DNA of 64,000 bases from Allorhizobium paknamense (GCF_030815125.1 NZ_JAUSWH010000005.1:1-64000), one strand, 5' to 3'. Numbered from the stretch's first letter, positions 49,841-59,312 are shown. Numbers and translations are program-made. The notes: a model not told the origin generated them from the letters alone.

Positions 49841-50877
49841 GTCTGTTGCCCGGCTTGCTCGTCGCCCAACATCTGCCGGGCGATCCTCCACAAGGTATCA
49901 ACTTGCCCAAAGCCGCCCGACTTCGCAATGATGCAATGGTCGCCTGCCCAGCCAAGGCCCAGACCCGGCAGGCATTCTCCCATCAGCCGCAGCCGCGTCA
50001 CGCCCATTGTTCTCATCACGGCTTCCGCCGTCGCGCCGCCGGACAGCAGCAATGTCCTGGCCTTCTCGGTCAGCATCGGCACGGTGCCCGCAGCCAGCCG
50101 CTCGGAAACGAGATGCGGCGGAACATCACCCTTACCCGGTATCGCCTGCACAAGCACCACCGGGGCATCCGCATGGGTGGTGGCAGGCACTTCCCCATTG
50201 GGAGCCGCGATGGAAACGATCGTGCCCGCGGCTTCAAGACATTCGATCTGCGCCAGCGTGATCGGATCGCGCGAGCCGATGATGAACACGCCCGCTCCCT
50301 CAGGAACAGGCACCAGTTTGGCAGGCCGTGCCGTCATGCTCCGTGCCAAAGCCTCGGCCAGACCACGCGCGCCGATGAGAAGATCGGCACCCTCTGCCTG
50401 CACGGTCGCCAAAGCCCTGTCCATCTCCGCTTCACTTGCGGCGTCTTCGATCCGGCACTTTCCGGCATGAACACCGAGCCGATCCGCGACAGGAATCGGC
50501 GTCTCGACGCCGAAGCCTTGCAGGCACCCATTGCGAACGATGCGCCCGAAATCTGGAATGGCGGGCTGCACCAGAGCGCGGCGAAACGGGATGGCATCCA
50601 GTTCGGCCGCGATATGCCCCTTGAGCCGGGAATCGATTTTCTTGAAAAGTGTTATGTCCGGCGGCAGCCGGGAGAGCACCTGCGCCGTCAGCTGCCGGGC
50701 TTCCTCCGGCGTGCCGTCACGGCAGCCGAGATTGATGCTGATGACAGAGCCAGCGGCCTGAAGCGCCGCCTCAAGCCCCTCCGGCGAAGGCAGCACATCC
50801 GTGGTAAGCCCCCGCCCGGCAAAGGGGGCGGCTGCATCTATGGCCCCGGTCAAGTCGTCCGCAAGAATTGCAAGCAC
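49834..50877 (-). CDS. DUF1537 four-carbon acid sugar kinase (DtnK/DenK family)
   Basis: A 347-residue kinase with the N-terminal LAILADDLTGAIDAAAPFAG, FKKIDSRLKGHIAAEL (substrate Arg-Lys region), LVQPAIPDFGRI and the C-terminal nucleotide-binding LLLSGGATAEAVMRTMGV and GLGWAGDHCIIAKSGGFGQ. These kinases phosphorylate D-threonate, D-erythronate, L-threonate or related acids at C4, the step before a PdxA2 or similar dehydrogenase. The start is GTG 50877 with AGGA eight bases upstream. The exact substrate cannot be deduced. Confidence 0.9.
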   Translation of the reverse strand: MLAILADDLTGAIDAAAPFAGRGLTTDVLPSPEGLEAALQAAGSVISINLGCRDGTPEEARQLTAQVLSRLPPDITLFKKIDSRLKGHIAAELDAIPFRRALVQPAIPDFGRIVRNGCLQGFGVETPIPVADRLGVHAGKCRIEDAASEAEMDRALATVQAEGADLLIGARGLAEALARSMTARPAKLVPVPEGAGVFIIGSRDPITLAQIECLEAAGTIVSIAAPNGEVPATTHADAPVVLVQAIPGKGDVPPHLVSERLAAGTVPMLTEKARTLLLSGGATAEAVMRTMGVTRLRLMGECLPGLGLGWAGDHCIIAKSGGFGQVDTLWRIARQMLGDEQAGQQTC

Positions 50878-51085
50878 GGCGTCATCCTAAAAGTTGTTAG
50901 GTTATAGTTTCATAAAATCCTTTTAAGTCAATGGATAAGATAGTTATGGTAACAGATGTCTCCTGAAATGGATCTGGGCGTCATGATAGCCGGTCATGAT
51001 GCCGCCGTTTATCTCACCGGTTCGGATCGCTCTGAAGGATAGGGGATCCGTTGGTTGGTCATGACGGCTTTCTGGCATTCCAAAA

Positions 51086-52435
51086 TCAGACCTCTCGCCT
51101 TGAATGGGCGAAATTCAGAAGTGTGTCGTCTCTTCCGAAACCGCCGACAAGCTGCGCGCCGATGGGCAGGCCCTCCCGTGAGGTGGCGACGGGAAGACTG
51201 ATGGCCGGAAGGCCCGCGATATTCACCCAACCGGTGAAGACCGCGTGGTCTCGCGGCCCTGCGGGTTTGCCGTCGATCACGTCCGGATAGGCTTGATCGG
51301 CTGGCCATGGCAGGGCTGCGGCGCTGGGTGTGAGAATGAAATCATAGTCGCGGAACAGGCTTGTCAGCGCGGCGCGCAGTGCCGCAACGTCCTCCAGCGC
51401 CGCGATATAATCCGCGCCGCTGATCCTGTGGCCATCTTCGGCCATGGCCTGAACCGAAGCACCGCCGAGAGAGACCAGATCCGGATAGGTGCGCATGAGA
51501 TAGGCAACGCCCGAGCGCGATATGACACGCCAGACGCGGTTGACGAGATCGAGATCGAAAACCAGACCGTCCTTTATAATCTCCGCCCCCTGCTGCGCGA
51601 GTTCGCAGGCGAAGCCGTCTATGGCGGCGGCGACTTCAGGATCGACCGGACTGTCATTGAACTGCGGGATATAGAGAATACGGGGCCGTTCGATATCCAG
51701 AGAGGGTGCTTCCCGAAGCAAGGAGCGCCGGTCCATGGGATGTGCGCCCTTGAGCACGCCATCGAGAAGGATGGCGTCGGTAACGGTGCGCGTCACGGTT
51801 CCGATCACTTCGAAATCGAGAAGGATGGCGGGGAAGCCTGATCCACGGGCAATGCGCCCGGTCGACGGCTTCCAGCCGACCAAGCCGGTATGACAGGCGG
51901 GCCGCCGGATCGAGCCGCCGCCATCCGTGCCGATGGCTGCAGGCACCAGCCCAGCCGCAACGCCCGCCGCTGCGCCGCCCGAGGAGCCGCCGGGCGTCAG
52001 GCGTGGATCGATGGGGTTGCGCGTGATGCCGAAAAGGTCATTGCCGGTATAGCCCTCCAGGGTCAGTTCCGGCACATTGGTCTTGCCGATCAGCACAGCG
52101 CCCGCGGCCCGCAGCCGGGCGACGGGCAGTTCATCATGCTCAGGCACGAAATCCTTCAAGGCGCGGCTGCCCCAGCTTGCCGGAAGGCCCTTCATCAGAA
52201 GATTATCCTTGATCGAAAGCGGAATGCCCTCCAGCGCCGATCGCGCTTCACCGCAGGCCAGGCGTCTGTCGCTTTCGCGGGCAGCCTGCTCTGCTCCCGC
52301 GCGGTCGAGAGCGACAAAGCTGTTGAGGTTGCCATCCAGGGTTTCGATGCGTTCCAGGCATCGTTCAAGCAGTGACTGGGCCGTCAGGGCGCCGCTTCGC
52401 AAGGCTTCGGCCAGCCCGCTGATATCCTCCGGCAT
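51086..52435 (-). CDS. Amidase-signature family hydrolase
   Basis: About 449 residues. The Ser-cisSer-Lys triad is visible: Lys in LSIKDNLLMKG, the GGSSGGAAAGVAAGL Ser pair with the nucleophile in GTDGGGSIRRPA, and GWKPSTGRI. In the neighbouring cluster such an enzyme would act after ring opening: ureidomalonase (barbiturate pathway) or biuret/allophanate hydrolase (s-triazine pathway) are both amidase-signature or related amide hydrolases. ATG 52435 is the likely start. It is the last gene of the permease-side operon, 22 bases after the permease stop. Confidence 0.9.
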   Translation of the reverse strand: MPEDISGLAEALRSGALTAQSLLERCLERIETLDGNLNSFVALDRAGAEQAARESDRRLACGEARSALEGIPLSIKDNLLMKGLPASWGSRALKDFVPEHDELPVARLRAAGAVLIGKTNVPELTLEGYTGNDLFGITRNPIDPRLTPGGSSGGAAAGVAAGLVPAAIGTDGGGSIRRPACHTGLVGWKPSTGRIARGSGFPAILLDFEVIGTVTRTVTDAILLDGVLKGAHPMDRRSLLREAPSLDIERPRILYIPQFNDSPVDPEVAAAIDGFACELAQQGAEIIKDGLVFDLDLVNRVWRVISRSGVAYLMRTYPDLVSLGGASVQAMAEDGHRISGADYIAALEDVAALRAALTSLFRDYDFILTPSAAALPWPADQAYPDVIDGKPAGPRDHAVFTGWVNIAGLPAISLPVATSREGLPIGAQLVGGFGRDDTLLNFAHSRREV

Positions 52436-52457
52436 GGGGCGGTTTCCTTTCGTGATG

Positions 52458-53360
52458 TCAAAGAGGCTTGCCGATGGCGGCAGGCAATTTGCTGGAGCGT
52501 CCAAGCCCGGCCAATACGGCCAGCGCGATGACATAGGGCGCCATCTGCATGACATAGGAGCTTAGGGGAACGCTCATGGATTGCAGGCGAAGTTCAAACG
52601 CTTCCGTGGCGCCGAAGACAAGGCAGGCTACCGCCGCACCCCATGGGTTCCATCGCCCGACGATGAGGGAGGCAAGCGCCAGATAGCCGCGTCCTCCCGT
52701 CATGCCATCGGTGAAGGTTCCGACCTGCTGGAGCGAGAGAACCGCGCCGCCAAGGCCGGCAATGGCTCCGCAGCCGATCACCGCGCACAACCGGACTTTC
52801 AGCGGATCGCTGCCGGCAGCAAAAACCGCCTCGGGATTTTCCCCTGTCGCGCAGAGGATCAGGCCCGCCTGGGTCCGGTAGAGAAGGAAGGAGAGGGCCG
52901 CGCAGCCAATCAGCGCAAGGTAGGTGAGCGGTGGCTGGATGAAGAGCAGCGGCCCGAGAACGGGAATTTGCGAGAGGCCCGGAATGGCGAAGGATGAAAA
53001 AGGCTCCAGATGAATGGCAACAGGACTGCCGCCTCCCGACAGGATGCGCATGATGTAGGTCGTCAGCCCGAGGGCCAGGATATTGCAGGTAAGCCCGGTG
53101 ACCATATTGTCCGCCCGGTGCCGGACGGTGACAATCGCAACCAGCGTGGCGATCAACCCGCCGCCAATGGCCGCGAAGATCAGGCCCGCCAGGGAAAATC
53201 CGGTGAGCCAGCTTCCGATAACGGCGGCGAAGGCCCCCGTCAGCATCATGCCCTCCAGCCCGACCGCGAAGACGCCCGCGCGCTCGGACAGAATTCCGCC
53301 AAGGGCCGCAAAGATCAGCGGCGTGGCGATACGGATCGCGGCGGCAAGAAAATCGATCAT
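52458..53360 (-). CDS. ABC transporter permease, BMP/nucleoside type (YufQ-like)
   Basis: A 300-residue permease of the BPD_transp_2 family, about nine membrane spans. Features: FAALGGILSERAGVFAVGLEG (the SERAGVxNIGLEG motif), ADNMVTGLTCNILALGLTTY and GCGAIAGLGGAVLSLQQVGT. It overlaps the preceding permease by four bases (ATGA) and pairs with it. Confidence 0.93.
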   Translation of the reverse strand: MIDFLAAAIRIATPLIFAALGGILSERAGVFAVGLEGMMLTGAFAAVIGSWLTGFSLAGLIFAAIGGGLIATLVAIVTVRHRADNMVTGLTCNILALGLTTYIMRILSGGGSPVAIHLEPFSSFAIPGLSQIPVLGPLLFIQPPLTYLALIGCAALSFLLYRTQAGLILCATGENPEAVFAAGSDPLKVRLCAVIGCGAIAGLGGAVLSLQQVGTFTDGMTGGRGYLALASLIVGRWNPWGAAVACLVFGATEAFELRLQSMSVPLSSYVMQMAPYVIALAVLAGLGRSSKLPAAIGKPL

Positions 53361-54412
53361 GACCGGCGCACCGTTGCGGCAAGAATGAAAAGCATGGTTG
53401 CGGCCTCAATGACGGTGACGAGAGAGGAGGGCACGCCGATCTGTCTCTGCATGGCAAGAGCCCCGGTTTCGAGAAATCCAACGAAGAGTGCGGCGGGAAT
53501 GGTGAGCGCCGGTTCCAGTGCGCCGAGCAGGGCAACCGTGACCGCCTTGAAGCCGAAGCCGCTGGAAAAGCCTTCGATCAGCCGGTGTTGCAGTCCGAGA
53601 ATTTCCACGCCACCGCCAAGGCCTGCCATGGCGCCCGCACCCAGCATGAGTTGCCAGGTGATGGCGGCAATCGAAAACCCGGCATAGGCGGCGGCTGGCC
53701 GCGAGCGCCCGGCAACGCGAACCGCAAAGCCGAAAGTCGTTTTCCAGAGAAGGAAGGAGACGATGACTGCGGCGATCACCGCAAGAATGATGCCGATGTG
53801 GAAATCGAAGGAGGGCAGGCGCGGCAACCAGACGGATCGCGGCATCAGCGGCGATTGCAAAAAGCCAGCCCCCGGCTGGCCGAGCGCTCCAGACAGCAGC
53901 AATTGCACCAGAAGCAGTGCCACGAAGTTCAAAAGCAATGTGGCAAGAACCTCGTGAACACGGCGATAAAGATGGATTGCCGTGGCAAGCCCGGCCCATA
54001 GGCCGCCCGTTACGGCTGCGGCGATGAGCGCTGCGATGGCGGCCATCGCGCCGGGCGTTCCCGGCCAGGCGAGAATGATGGCCGTTGCGCCGATCCCGCC
54101 CATGGCAATCTGGCCATCGGAGCCCATATTGATGACGCCTGCCCGAAAGCAGAGGGCAAGACCTGCGCCCGCGAACAGATAGGGCGAGGTGCGGTTGAGC
54201 GCGACGCCGATCTGATGCGGTGAACCGAAGGCGCCCGCCAGCATGGCGGCGAAGGCTTCGAGCGGGTTCTTCTGTGCAAGCAGGATAAGAAGTGCCGCGA
54301 CCGCAAGCGACAGGGCAAGCGCCAGCAAAATCCGGGGAAGAAGACCGTCTTTCCTGAAGCGCAGCGAAAGCCGTTGGGAGGTCTCGCCCTTGGTGGTGAC
54401 ACTGTTGTTCAT
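53357..54412 (-). CDS. ABC transporter permease, BMP/nucleoside type (YufP-like)
   Basis: A 351-residue permease with GLALCFRAGVINMGSDGQIA, AGFSIAAITWQLMLGAGAM and GSGFGFKAVTVALLG-like segments of the BPD_transp_2 family. ATG 54412 overlaps the ATPase stop (ATGA). The frame is open far upstream inside the ATPase gene, but that part is not family sequence. Confidence 0.93.
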   Translation of the reverse strand: MNNSVTTKGETSQRLSLRFRKDGLLPRILLALALSLAVAALLILLAQKNPLEAFAAMLAGAFGSPHQIGVALNRTSPYLFAGAGLALCFRAGVINMGSDGQIAMGGIGATAIILAWPGTPGAMAAIAALIAAAVTGGLWAGLATAIHLYRRVHEVLATLLLNFVALLLVQLLLSGALGQPGAGFLQSPLMPRSVWLPRLPSFDFHIGIILAVIAAVIVSFLLWKTTFGFAVRVAGRSRPAAAYAGFSIAAITWQLMLGAGAMAGLGGGVEILGLQHRLIEGFSSGFGFKAVTVALLGALEPALTIPAALFVGFLETGALAMQRQIGVPSSLVTVIEAATMLFILAATVRRS

Positions 54413-55896
54413 GCGGCACGCTCCGACATCCACAAGCCGATCTGCGGCAGGTCTACTGCCTGCCGGGCGACAATCCCGGCCAGACGACCGCTGGCCAGAA
54501 CCGCGACACGATCCCCCACGGCCAGAACCTCCTCCAGTTCGGAGGAAATGTAGATCACGGCGGATCCTGCATCCCGCAGGGCGATGATCTGCTCCAGCAC
54601 AAAGCGGGTTGCACCGGGATCGAGCCCCCATGTCGGTTGATGGGCCACCAGCACGGCAGGCCGCCGCGCAAGTTCGCGGGCAATGACGATCTTCTGCTGG
54701 TTCCCGCCCGAAAGGCTGCCGGCCTTGGCAAGAGGCGAGGGCGCGCGAATATCGAACTGGCGCATCAGGGTTTCTGCCTTTCGGCGCCCTGGCATCATGC
54801 TCAGGAGGCCACGCGCGCTGTAAGGCTGGCGTTTGACATCCCGCAGCATCAGGTTTTCCATGATCGTCATGCCCTTGACGAGCGCGGTCATCGAACGGTC
54901 CGCTGGCATATAGGCAAGGCCTTTTGCAGTTCGGCTGGCGGGAGTGGCGTGGGTCACATCATCTGCGTCGAGCGTGAGAGAGCCCTGATGTATCCGCCGC
55001 AGTCCCGCCAGGGTTTCCGCCAGTTCCAGCTGGCCGTTTCCATCGACGCCTGCGATGGCGAGAATTTCGCCACCCCGCACCTCAAGATCAAGCGGCCCGA
55101 GACCCTTGGCCGCCAGCTGGCGCAGGCTGAGGCGAATGTCACCTCCATCCTGTTCCTTCACCACATAAGGGGTCGTCACATCGCGGCCCACCATCATTTC
55201 GGCAAGGTGCGCCTTGTCGGCCCCTGCGACCACCGCCTTGCCGGAGACCCTGCCGGCGCGCAGGACCACGACCTTGTCGCAGACCTCGATCACCTCCGGC
55301 ATCTTGTGGGTGATGAAGATGATGCCTTTGCCCTCGCCGCGCAGCCGCTTGAGGATGACGAGCAGATCGCGCACCTCCGTAGGCGCCAGGTTAGAGGTGG
55401 GCTCATCGAGAATAAGCAGGTCGGCATCGCGCAGCACCGCTTTCAGGATTTCGATACGCTGTCTTCGGCCCAGGGGAAGGTCCGCCACCGTGGCGTCGGG
55501 ATCAAGATCGAGACCCAGTCTGCGGCTGGTTTCACGGATTTTCTCGGCGATCTCCCGCCGTTTCAGCAGCTTGCCCGCGGCAGGCCAGCCCAGCATGACA
55601 TTGTCGAGAACGGTCATCGCTTCCACCAGCATGAAATGCTGATGGATCATCGCAATACCGAGTGCCATCGCCTCGCCCGGACGATGGCCAGACAGTTCAC
55701 GCCCCCGGAAGACAATGCCGCCGCCATCCGCTTCGACCATGCCGAACAGGACTTTCATCAGCGTGCTCTTGCCCGATCCATTCTCGCCCAACAGGCCGAC
55801 GATTTCGCCCGCGAATACATCGAGGTCGATACCGTCATTGGCGCGCACGCTGCCATAGACCTTCACCATGCCGCGCATTTCCAGGAGAGCAGCCAT
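54409..55896 (-). CDS. ABC transporter ATPase, two ABC domains, BMP/sugar type
   Basis: A 495-residue duplicated ATPase. The first domain has Walker A LLGENGSGKSTLMKVL, the signature region reads LPLGRRQRIEILKA (not LSGGQ), and Walker B is LLILDEPTSNLAP. The second has a degenerate Walker A (GVDGNGQLEL), a good signature LSGGNQQKIVIAREL and AHQPTWGLDPG in place of the usual DEPT, as is normal in this family. It energises import of a nucleoside, base or similar ring compound. Confidence 0.93.
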   Translation of the reverse strand: MAALLEMRGMVKVYGSVRANDGIDLDVFAGEIVGLLGENGSGKSTLMKVLFGMVEADGGGIVFRGRELSGHRPGEAMALGIAMIHQHFMLVEAMTVLDNVMLGWPAAGKLLKRREIAEKIRETSRRLGLDLDPDATVADLPLGRRQRIEILKAVLRDADLLILDEPTSNLAPTEVRDLLVILKRLRGEGKGIIFITHKMPEVIEVCDKVVVLRAGRVSGKAVVAGADKAHLAEMMVGRDVTTPYVVKEQDGGDIRLSLRQLAAKGLGPLDLEVRGGEILAIAGVDGNGQLELAETLAGLRRIHQGSLTLDADDVTHATPASRTAKGLAYMPADRSMTALVKGMTIMENLMLRDVKRQPYSARGLLSMMPGRRKAETLMRQFDIRAPSPLAKAGSLSGGNQQKIVIARELARRPAVLVAHQPTWGLDPGATRFVLEQIIALRDAGSAVIYISSELEEVLAVGDRVAVLASGRLAGIVARQAVDLPQIGLWMSERAA

Positions 55897-55962
55897 TCAT
55901 TCCTCGAATTTAGGAGGGGGAGGCGCGAAGCAGGCTCGCGCCTCCGTTCTAACGATGGGTTT

Positions 55963-56064
55963 AGAGCGCTTTTCGATCTGATTGAATCAGACCGGCGCTC
56001 TAACATCCTGTTTTTTTAGCATAATCTTATCGATCCTCGCTTCGCTCCGGTCGGATTATGCTCT
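55963..56064. repeat. Reversed C-type palindromes
   Basis: AGAGCGCTTTTCGATCTGAT palindrome and reversed AGCATAATC...GATTATGCT in the gap between the BMP binding protein and the ATPase gene. Confidence 0.75.
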
Positions 56065-56067
56065 AAA

Positions 56068-57087
56068 CTAGCTACCGCTACGGGCATCCTGTTCGGTGGG
56101 GGTGATCTTCAACGTGCCCGAGGCGAAATCTGCGGCCATGGCGTCCACCTCCTTGGCGACCGCTTCGGGAACGGCCGGTCCAAAGGCTTTGTCTGCGCTG
56201 TATTTCAGGGAGGCGCCCGTGGTCTTGCCGCTGTCATAGCCATATTGGACGAAGCTGCCGAAGAGCTTGCCTGCCTTGACCTGATCCGCCGTGCTGCCGA
56301 TCATCGAAGGCCAATCTTCGACGATATTCGTCAGTACGAGATCCGGAGCGATGGCCGTCTGGTCGAAACCACGACCGGTAACATAAACTTTCTTCTCCTT
56401 GGCAGCCTGAACCAGACCGGCTTCAGCCGCATTCAGCTTGCCGGTGAGAACGTCTGCGCCATTACCGATCAGCGAGAAGGCTGCTTCCTTCGCCTGGGCC
56501 GCGTCTTCCATGTCCTTGATATAGAGAATGGTGACTGCGGCACCCGCCTTGGTGGCGCAAAGCCTGAAGGCTCCCGCCTGCGCGGTGATATTGGGCACGC
56601 CCTGCAGACCGTATATGCCGCCGACCTTGTGGGTCTTGCTCATCTTGGCAGCCAGAAGGCCAAGCTGGCAGCCGAACTGCGCATTGTTGTAGTCGATCGA
56701 CATGACATTCGGCTCCGCGCCCTCATTGCCGCTGACGGCGATGAACTGCGTTTTCGGAAAATCGGGAGCGACCCGCTGCATGGCCGAGACGAAGCGGCCC
56801 GAGTGACCGAGAACGATGCCATAGCCCTGGCTGGCGTAATCGCGAACGGCTTCTGCCTCGTCGGCGTCGGCGACATTTTCGGTGTAGGCCGTCTTGAAGC
56901 CATGCGGCTCCAGGCTTTTGACGATGGCATAGCCAAGCGCGTTCCAGCTCTGGTCGTTGGCGCTGCCCGGCAGCAGAATGGCGGCCTTGTCTTCGGCTTG
57001 AGCCGACGCCAGGCTCAGGCCTGTTGAAAGCATGAGGATAGCGGTCGCCGCCGACAGCCGCCGGCCACGGGAAATCATTCTGGTCAT
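56068..57087 (-). CDS. BMP-family ABC transporter substrate-binding protein
   Basis: A 339-residue periplasmic binding protein. Signal peptide MTRMISRGRRLSAATAILML then GLSLASAQA, cleavage near residue 31. Family motifs: ILLPGSANDQSWNALGYAIV, YASQGYGIVLGHSGRF and VGGIYGLQGVPNITAQAGAF. BMP proteins bind nucleosides and, in some cases, other cyclic nitrogen compounds. It heads the operon with the ATPase and permeases; a repeat block (55963-56064) stands between it and the ATPase gene. Confidence 0.93.
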   Translation of the reverse strand: MTRMISRGRRLSAATAILMLSTGLSLASAQAEDKAAILLPGSANDQSWNALGYAIVKSLEPHGFKTAYTENVADADEAEAVRDYASQGYGIVLGHSGRFVSAMQRVAPDFPKTQFIAVSGNEGAEPNVMSIDYNNAQFGCQLGLLAAKMSKTHKVGGIYGLQGVPNITAQAGAFRLCATKAGAAVTILYIKDMEDAAQAKEAAFSLIGNGADVLTGKLNAAEAGLVQAAKEKKVYVTGRGFDQTAIAPDLVLTNIVEDWPSMIGSTADQVKAGKLFGSFVQYGYDSGKTTGASLKYSADKAFGPAVPEAVAKEVDAMAADFASGTLKITPTEQDARSGS

Positions 57088-57199
57088 AGCGATAAACCCT
57101 CTGTTGGTTCTTATTTTTGCTTCACGCGTCCGGCATCGATATCAACACTCCGACCTGCCGGAGGACGGGCGTGGTCTTTAAGCAGAAAATCTGAACGCT

Positions 57200-58288
57200 T
57201 CAAACCTGAACGATGACCGCGATCGGCGCCTCGCCGGGCATGCATTGATGCTCCGTTCCACCGGATACGAAGATTTTCGCGTCTCCGGTGACGGAGGTGA
57301 TGACGGCACCCAAAGCGGCACGCGCATGGCGCTCGTAATGGATGTCGGCATCGGAGAGCATGGTGGTGCGCGATCCCCGCAGCATGCCGCCAACCGGGGC
57401 TTCCGCCTTGGCGAAGATGGCCTTCACCCGATCCACGGAAAGATCACCGTCGCCATCTTCACCAGCCGCATTGCGAATGGCCGCGTGGACCGCGTGGCTG
57501 TCGACCACATCCTTCAGCACCGCATGACCGATCCTCAGGTCACCGCCCGCCTTTGGAGAGTTGCCGAAGAGCAGAACCTCGCAATTGCGCAATTCGCCAC
57601 CGGCGGAGGTGTTGGCCACGGAGGAATAAAGGTCCATCCGTTTTGCAATGGCTTCATCGCTCAGTGCAGCTTCATCCACTTCGCCAAGGGCAACCGCCAC
57701 ACCCAGCGCCGTTGCGCCGCGCGCATAGGGTTTCGAGCCGTTGGGGTCGCTGGTCACGACTTTCGCCCCACGGCTCGTCGCATCGGCAATGGAGGCTGGG
57801 GTCAGAAGCGGACCTTTGACCTGCACGTAGTGCACGTCACGCGGATCATCGATCTCAGCCTCCATCAGCGCATGACGCACAGCCTCAGCCACCGCGCGAA
57901 CCTCGACCATGGTTCCCACTTCCTCGGGCAGCAGATCGCGGGTGAGTGCAATGCCCATTGCCAGGCGTTTTCCGGCTGCGGGTTCCGCCTCAGAACGGGT
58001 AAAGACCGTGGCATGCGGGCTCAGCACACCTTCGGTGCCGCCGGACCAGACAAAGGCGATGCGTTTCGCGACAGCATCCGGCGCAAGATCGAGATAGGTG
58101 CCAAGCAGCAGGGAGAGCGATTGGGTGGCAAAGCCGCGCGTAAAGTCGTTTGCGCCACCATTGCCCTCCGTCTTTCCGATCAGGGCGACAATGTCATGCG
58201 GATTGATTGTACCATCCTCGATCTGCCGCTTGAGGTCGGAGACGTCACCCGGATTGCCCATCTTGATCTTGTGTACACCAACGCGCAT
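57200..58288 (-). CDS. Ring-opening amidohydrolase (barbiturase / cyanuric acid hydrolase family)
   Basis: A 362-residue protein with the three-fold repeated Ser-Lys plan of the AtzD/barbiturase family: VWSGGTEGVLSPH in repeat 1, SSVANTSAGGELRNCEV in repeat 2, and KIFVSGGTEHQCMPGEAPI in repeat 3, with Lys in GIALTRDL-type positions. The fold is unique to enzymes that open barbiturate or cyanuric acid rings. Neither substrate can be chosen from sequence by eye. The gene is upstream of the BMP operon and divergent from an IclR regulator. Confidence 0.93.
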   Translation of the reverse strand: MRVGVHKIKMGNPGDVSDLKRQIEDGTINPHDIVALIGKTEGNGGANDFTRGFATQSLSLLLGTYLDLAPDAVAKRIAFVWSGGTEGVLSPHATVFTRSEAEPAAGKRLAMGIALTRDLLPEEVGTMVEVRAVAEAVRHALMEAEIDDPRDVHYVQVKGPLLTPASIADATSRGAKVVTSDPNGSKPYARGATALGVAVALGEVDEAALSDEAIAKRMDLYSSVANTSAGGELRNCEVLLFGNSPKAGGDLRIGHAVLKDVVDSHAVHAAIRNAAGEDGDGDLSVDRVKAIFAKAEAPVGGMLRGSRTTMLSDADIHYERHARAALGAVITSVTGDAKIFVSGGTEHQCMPGEAPIAVIVQV

Positions 58289-58422
58289 CGGCTGCTCCCT
58301 GTTACTTGCCTATATCTTAAGCGCGGCTAAAACCTGTGCAAGTTGATTGGAATAAATTTCACGATGTGGAATGATGCTCCGATCATCCCTTGCAGAAAAT
58401 ACATCAAGACCCGGGAATCCTC

Positions 58423-59232
58423 ATGGAAAAGCAGCGTGTTAAGGAAAGCGGCAGCGTTCAGTCCATCCATCGTGCTCTGACAATCCTGGAGCGGCTGGGT
58501 GCTTGTGAAGACGGCCTGACGTTGAAGGAGGTGGCGCTTCAGGTCGCGCTGCCGCCGTCCAGCACGCATCGTATTCTGACGACATTGCAGCGTCAGCGCT
58601 TCGTGCGTTTCGATCCGGCAACCATGTGCTGGAGTGTGGGGGTGCAGGCGTTTCTTGTGGGCAATGCCTTTGCCAGATCGCGGGACATGGTGACGCTCGC
58701 CATTCCTTTCATGCGGCGGCTGATGGTTGCCAGCGGCGAGACGGTGAATTTCTTCATGCTGGACGGATCGGAAGTTGTCTGCATGGCGCAAGTGCAGAGC
58801 CAGCATACGGTACGGGCCATTTCACGCCCGGGCGGCGGGGCGGAAATGCATCGTTCCGCAGCGGGAAAAATGATCCTTGCGCATATGACCGACGAGGAGG
58901 TGGCGGCCATTCTCGAACGCAAGGGCATGGCGCGCTATACAGATCATACGATTACCACGCCCGAGGCGCTGCGAAGCGAGCTTGCGAAGATACGCCAGCG
59001 CGGCTTCTCGGTTGACAATGAGGAGTTCTCGCTGGGGCTTCGGTGTATTGCGGCACCCATTCATGATGAAACGGGAAGCGTTTATGCCGCCGTTTCCATC
59101 GCCGGTCCTGCAAACCGCATTACGGAGGCGCGCACGCAGGCCATGGGGGAACTGGTGGAAATTTGTGCCCGAAGCGTAACCTCTGAATTCGGCGGCTCCG
59201 CCAGCAGCCTGGGTTCGGATCACCGGAGATGA
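58423..59232 (+). CDS. IclR-family transcriptional regulator
   Basis: A 269-residue regulator. The N-terminal winged helix is SVQSIHRALTILERLGACED with LPPSSTHRILTTLQRQRFV. The C-terminal effector domain has RSAAGKMILAHMTDEEVAAI, ISRPGGGAEMHR and YAAVSIAGPANRIT. ATG 58423 has CGGGAA upstream. It is divergent from the ring-opening amidohydrolase with a 134-base shared gap, so it probably controls that cluster (inference). Two TGGAAT copies 20 bases apart in the gap could be part of its site. Confidence 0.93.
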   Translation: MEKQRVKESGSVQSIHRALTILERLGACEDGLTLKEVALQVALPPSSTHRILTTLQRQRFVRFDPATMCWSVGVQAFLVGNAFARSRDMVTLAIPFMRRLMVASGETVNFFMLDGSEVVCMAQVQSQHTVRAISRPGGGAEMHRSAAGKMILAHMTDEEVAAILERKGMARYTDHTITTPEALRSELAKIRQRGFSVDNEEFSLGLRCIAAPIHDETGSVYAAVSIAGPANRITEARTQAMGELVEICARSVTSEFGGSASSLGSDHRR

Positions 59233-59264
59233 TAACAGCCGCTCCCTTGAATGCCATGTTTTTT

Positions 59265-59280
59265 GACGTTATATAACGTC
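59265..59280. promoter_or_regulatory. Perfect 16-base palindromic operator of the Xre-RES pair
   Basis: GACGTTATATAACGTC lies 33 bases before the antitoxin start and includes a TATA-like core, so bound antitoxin would block the promoter. Confidence 0.75.
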
Positions 59281-59312
59281 TATGTTCTTGGCTCTACGCG
59301 GTGGAGGTTAAT

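Noticed and set aside
54637..56019. 460-codon open frame opposite the BMP ATPase
   Set aside because: Antisense shadow; composition is His- and Arg-rich with no motifs.
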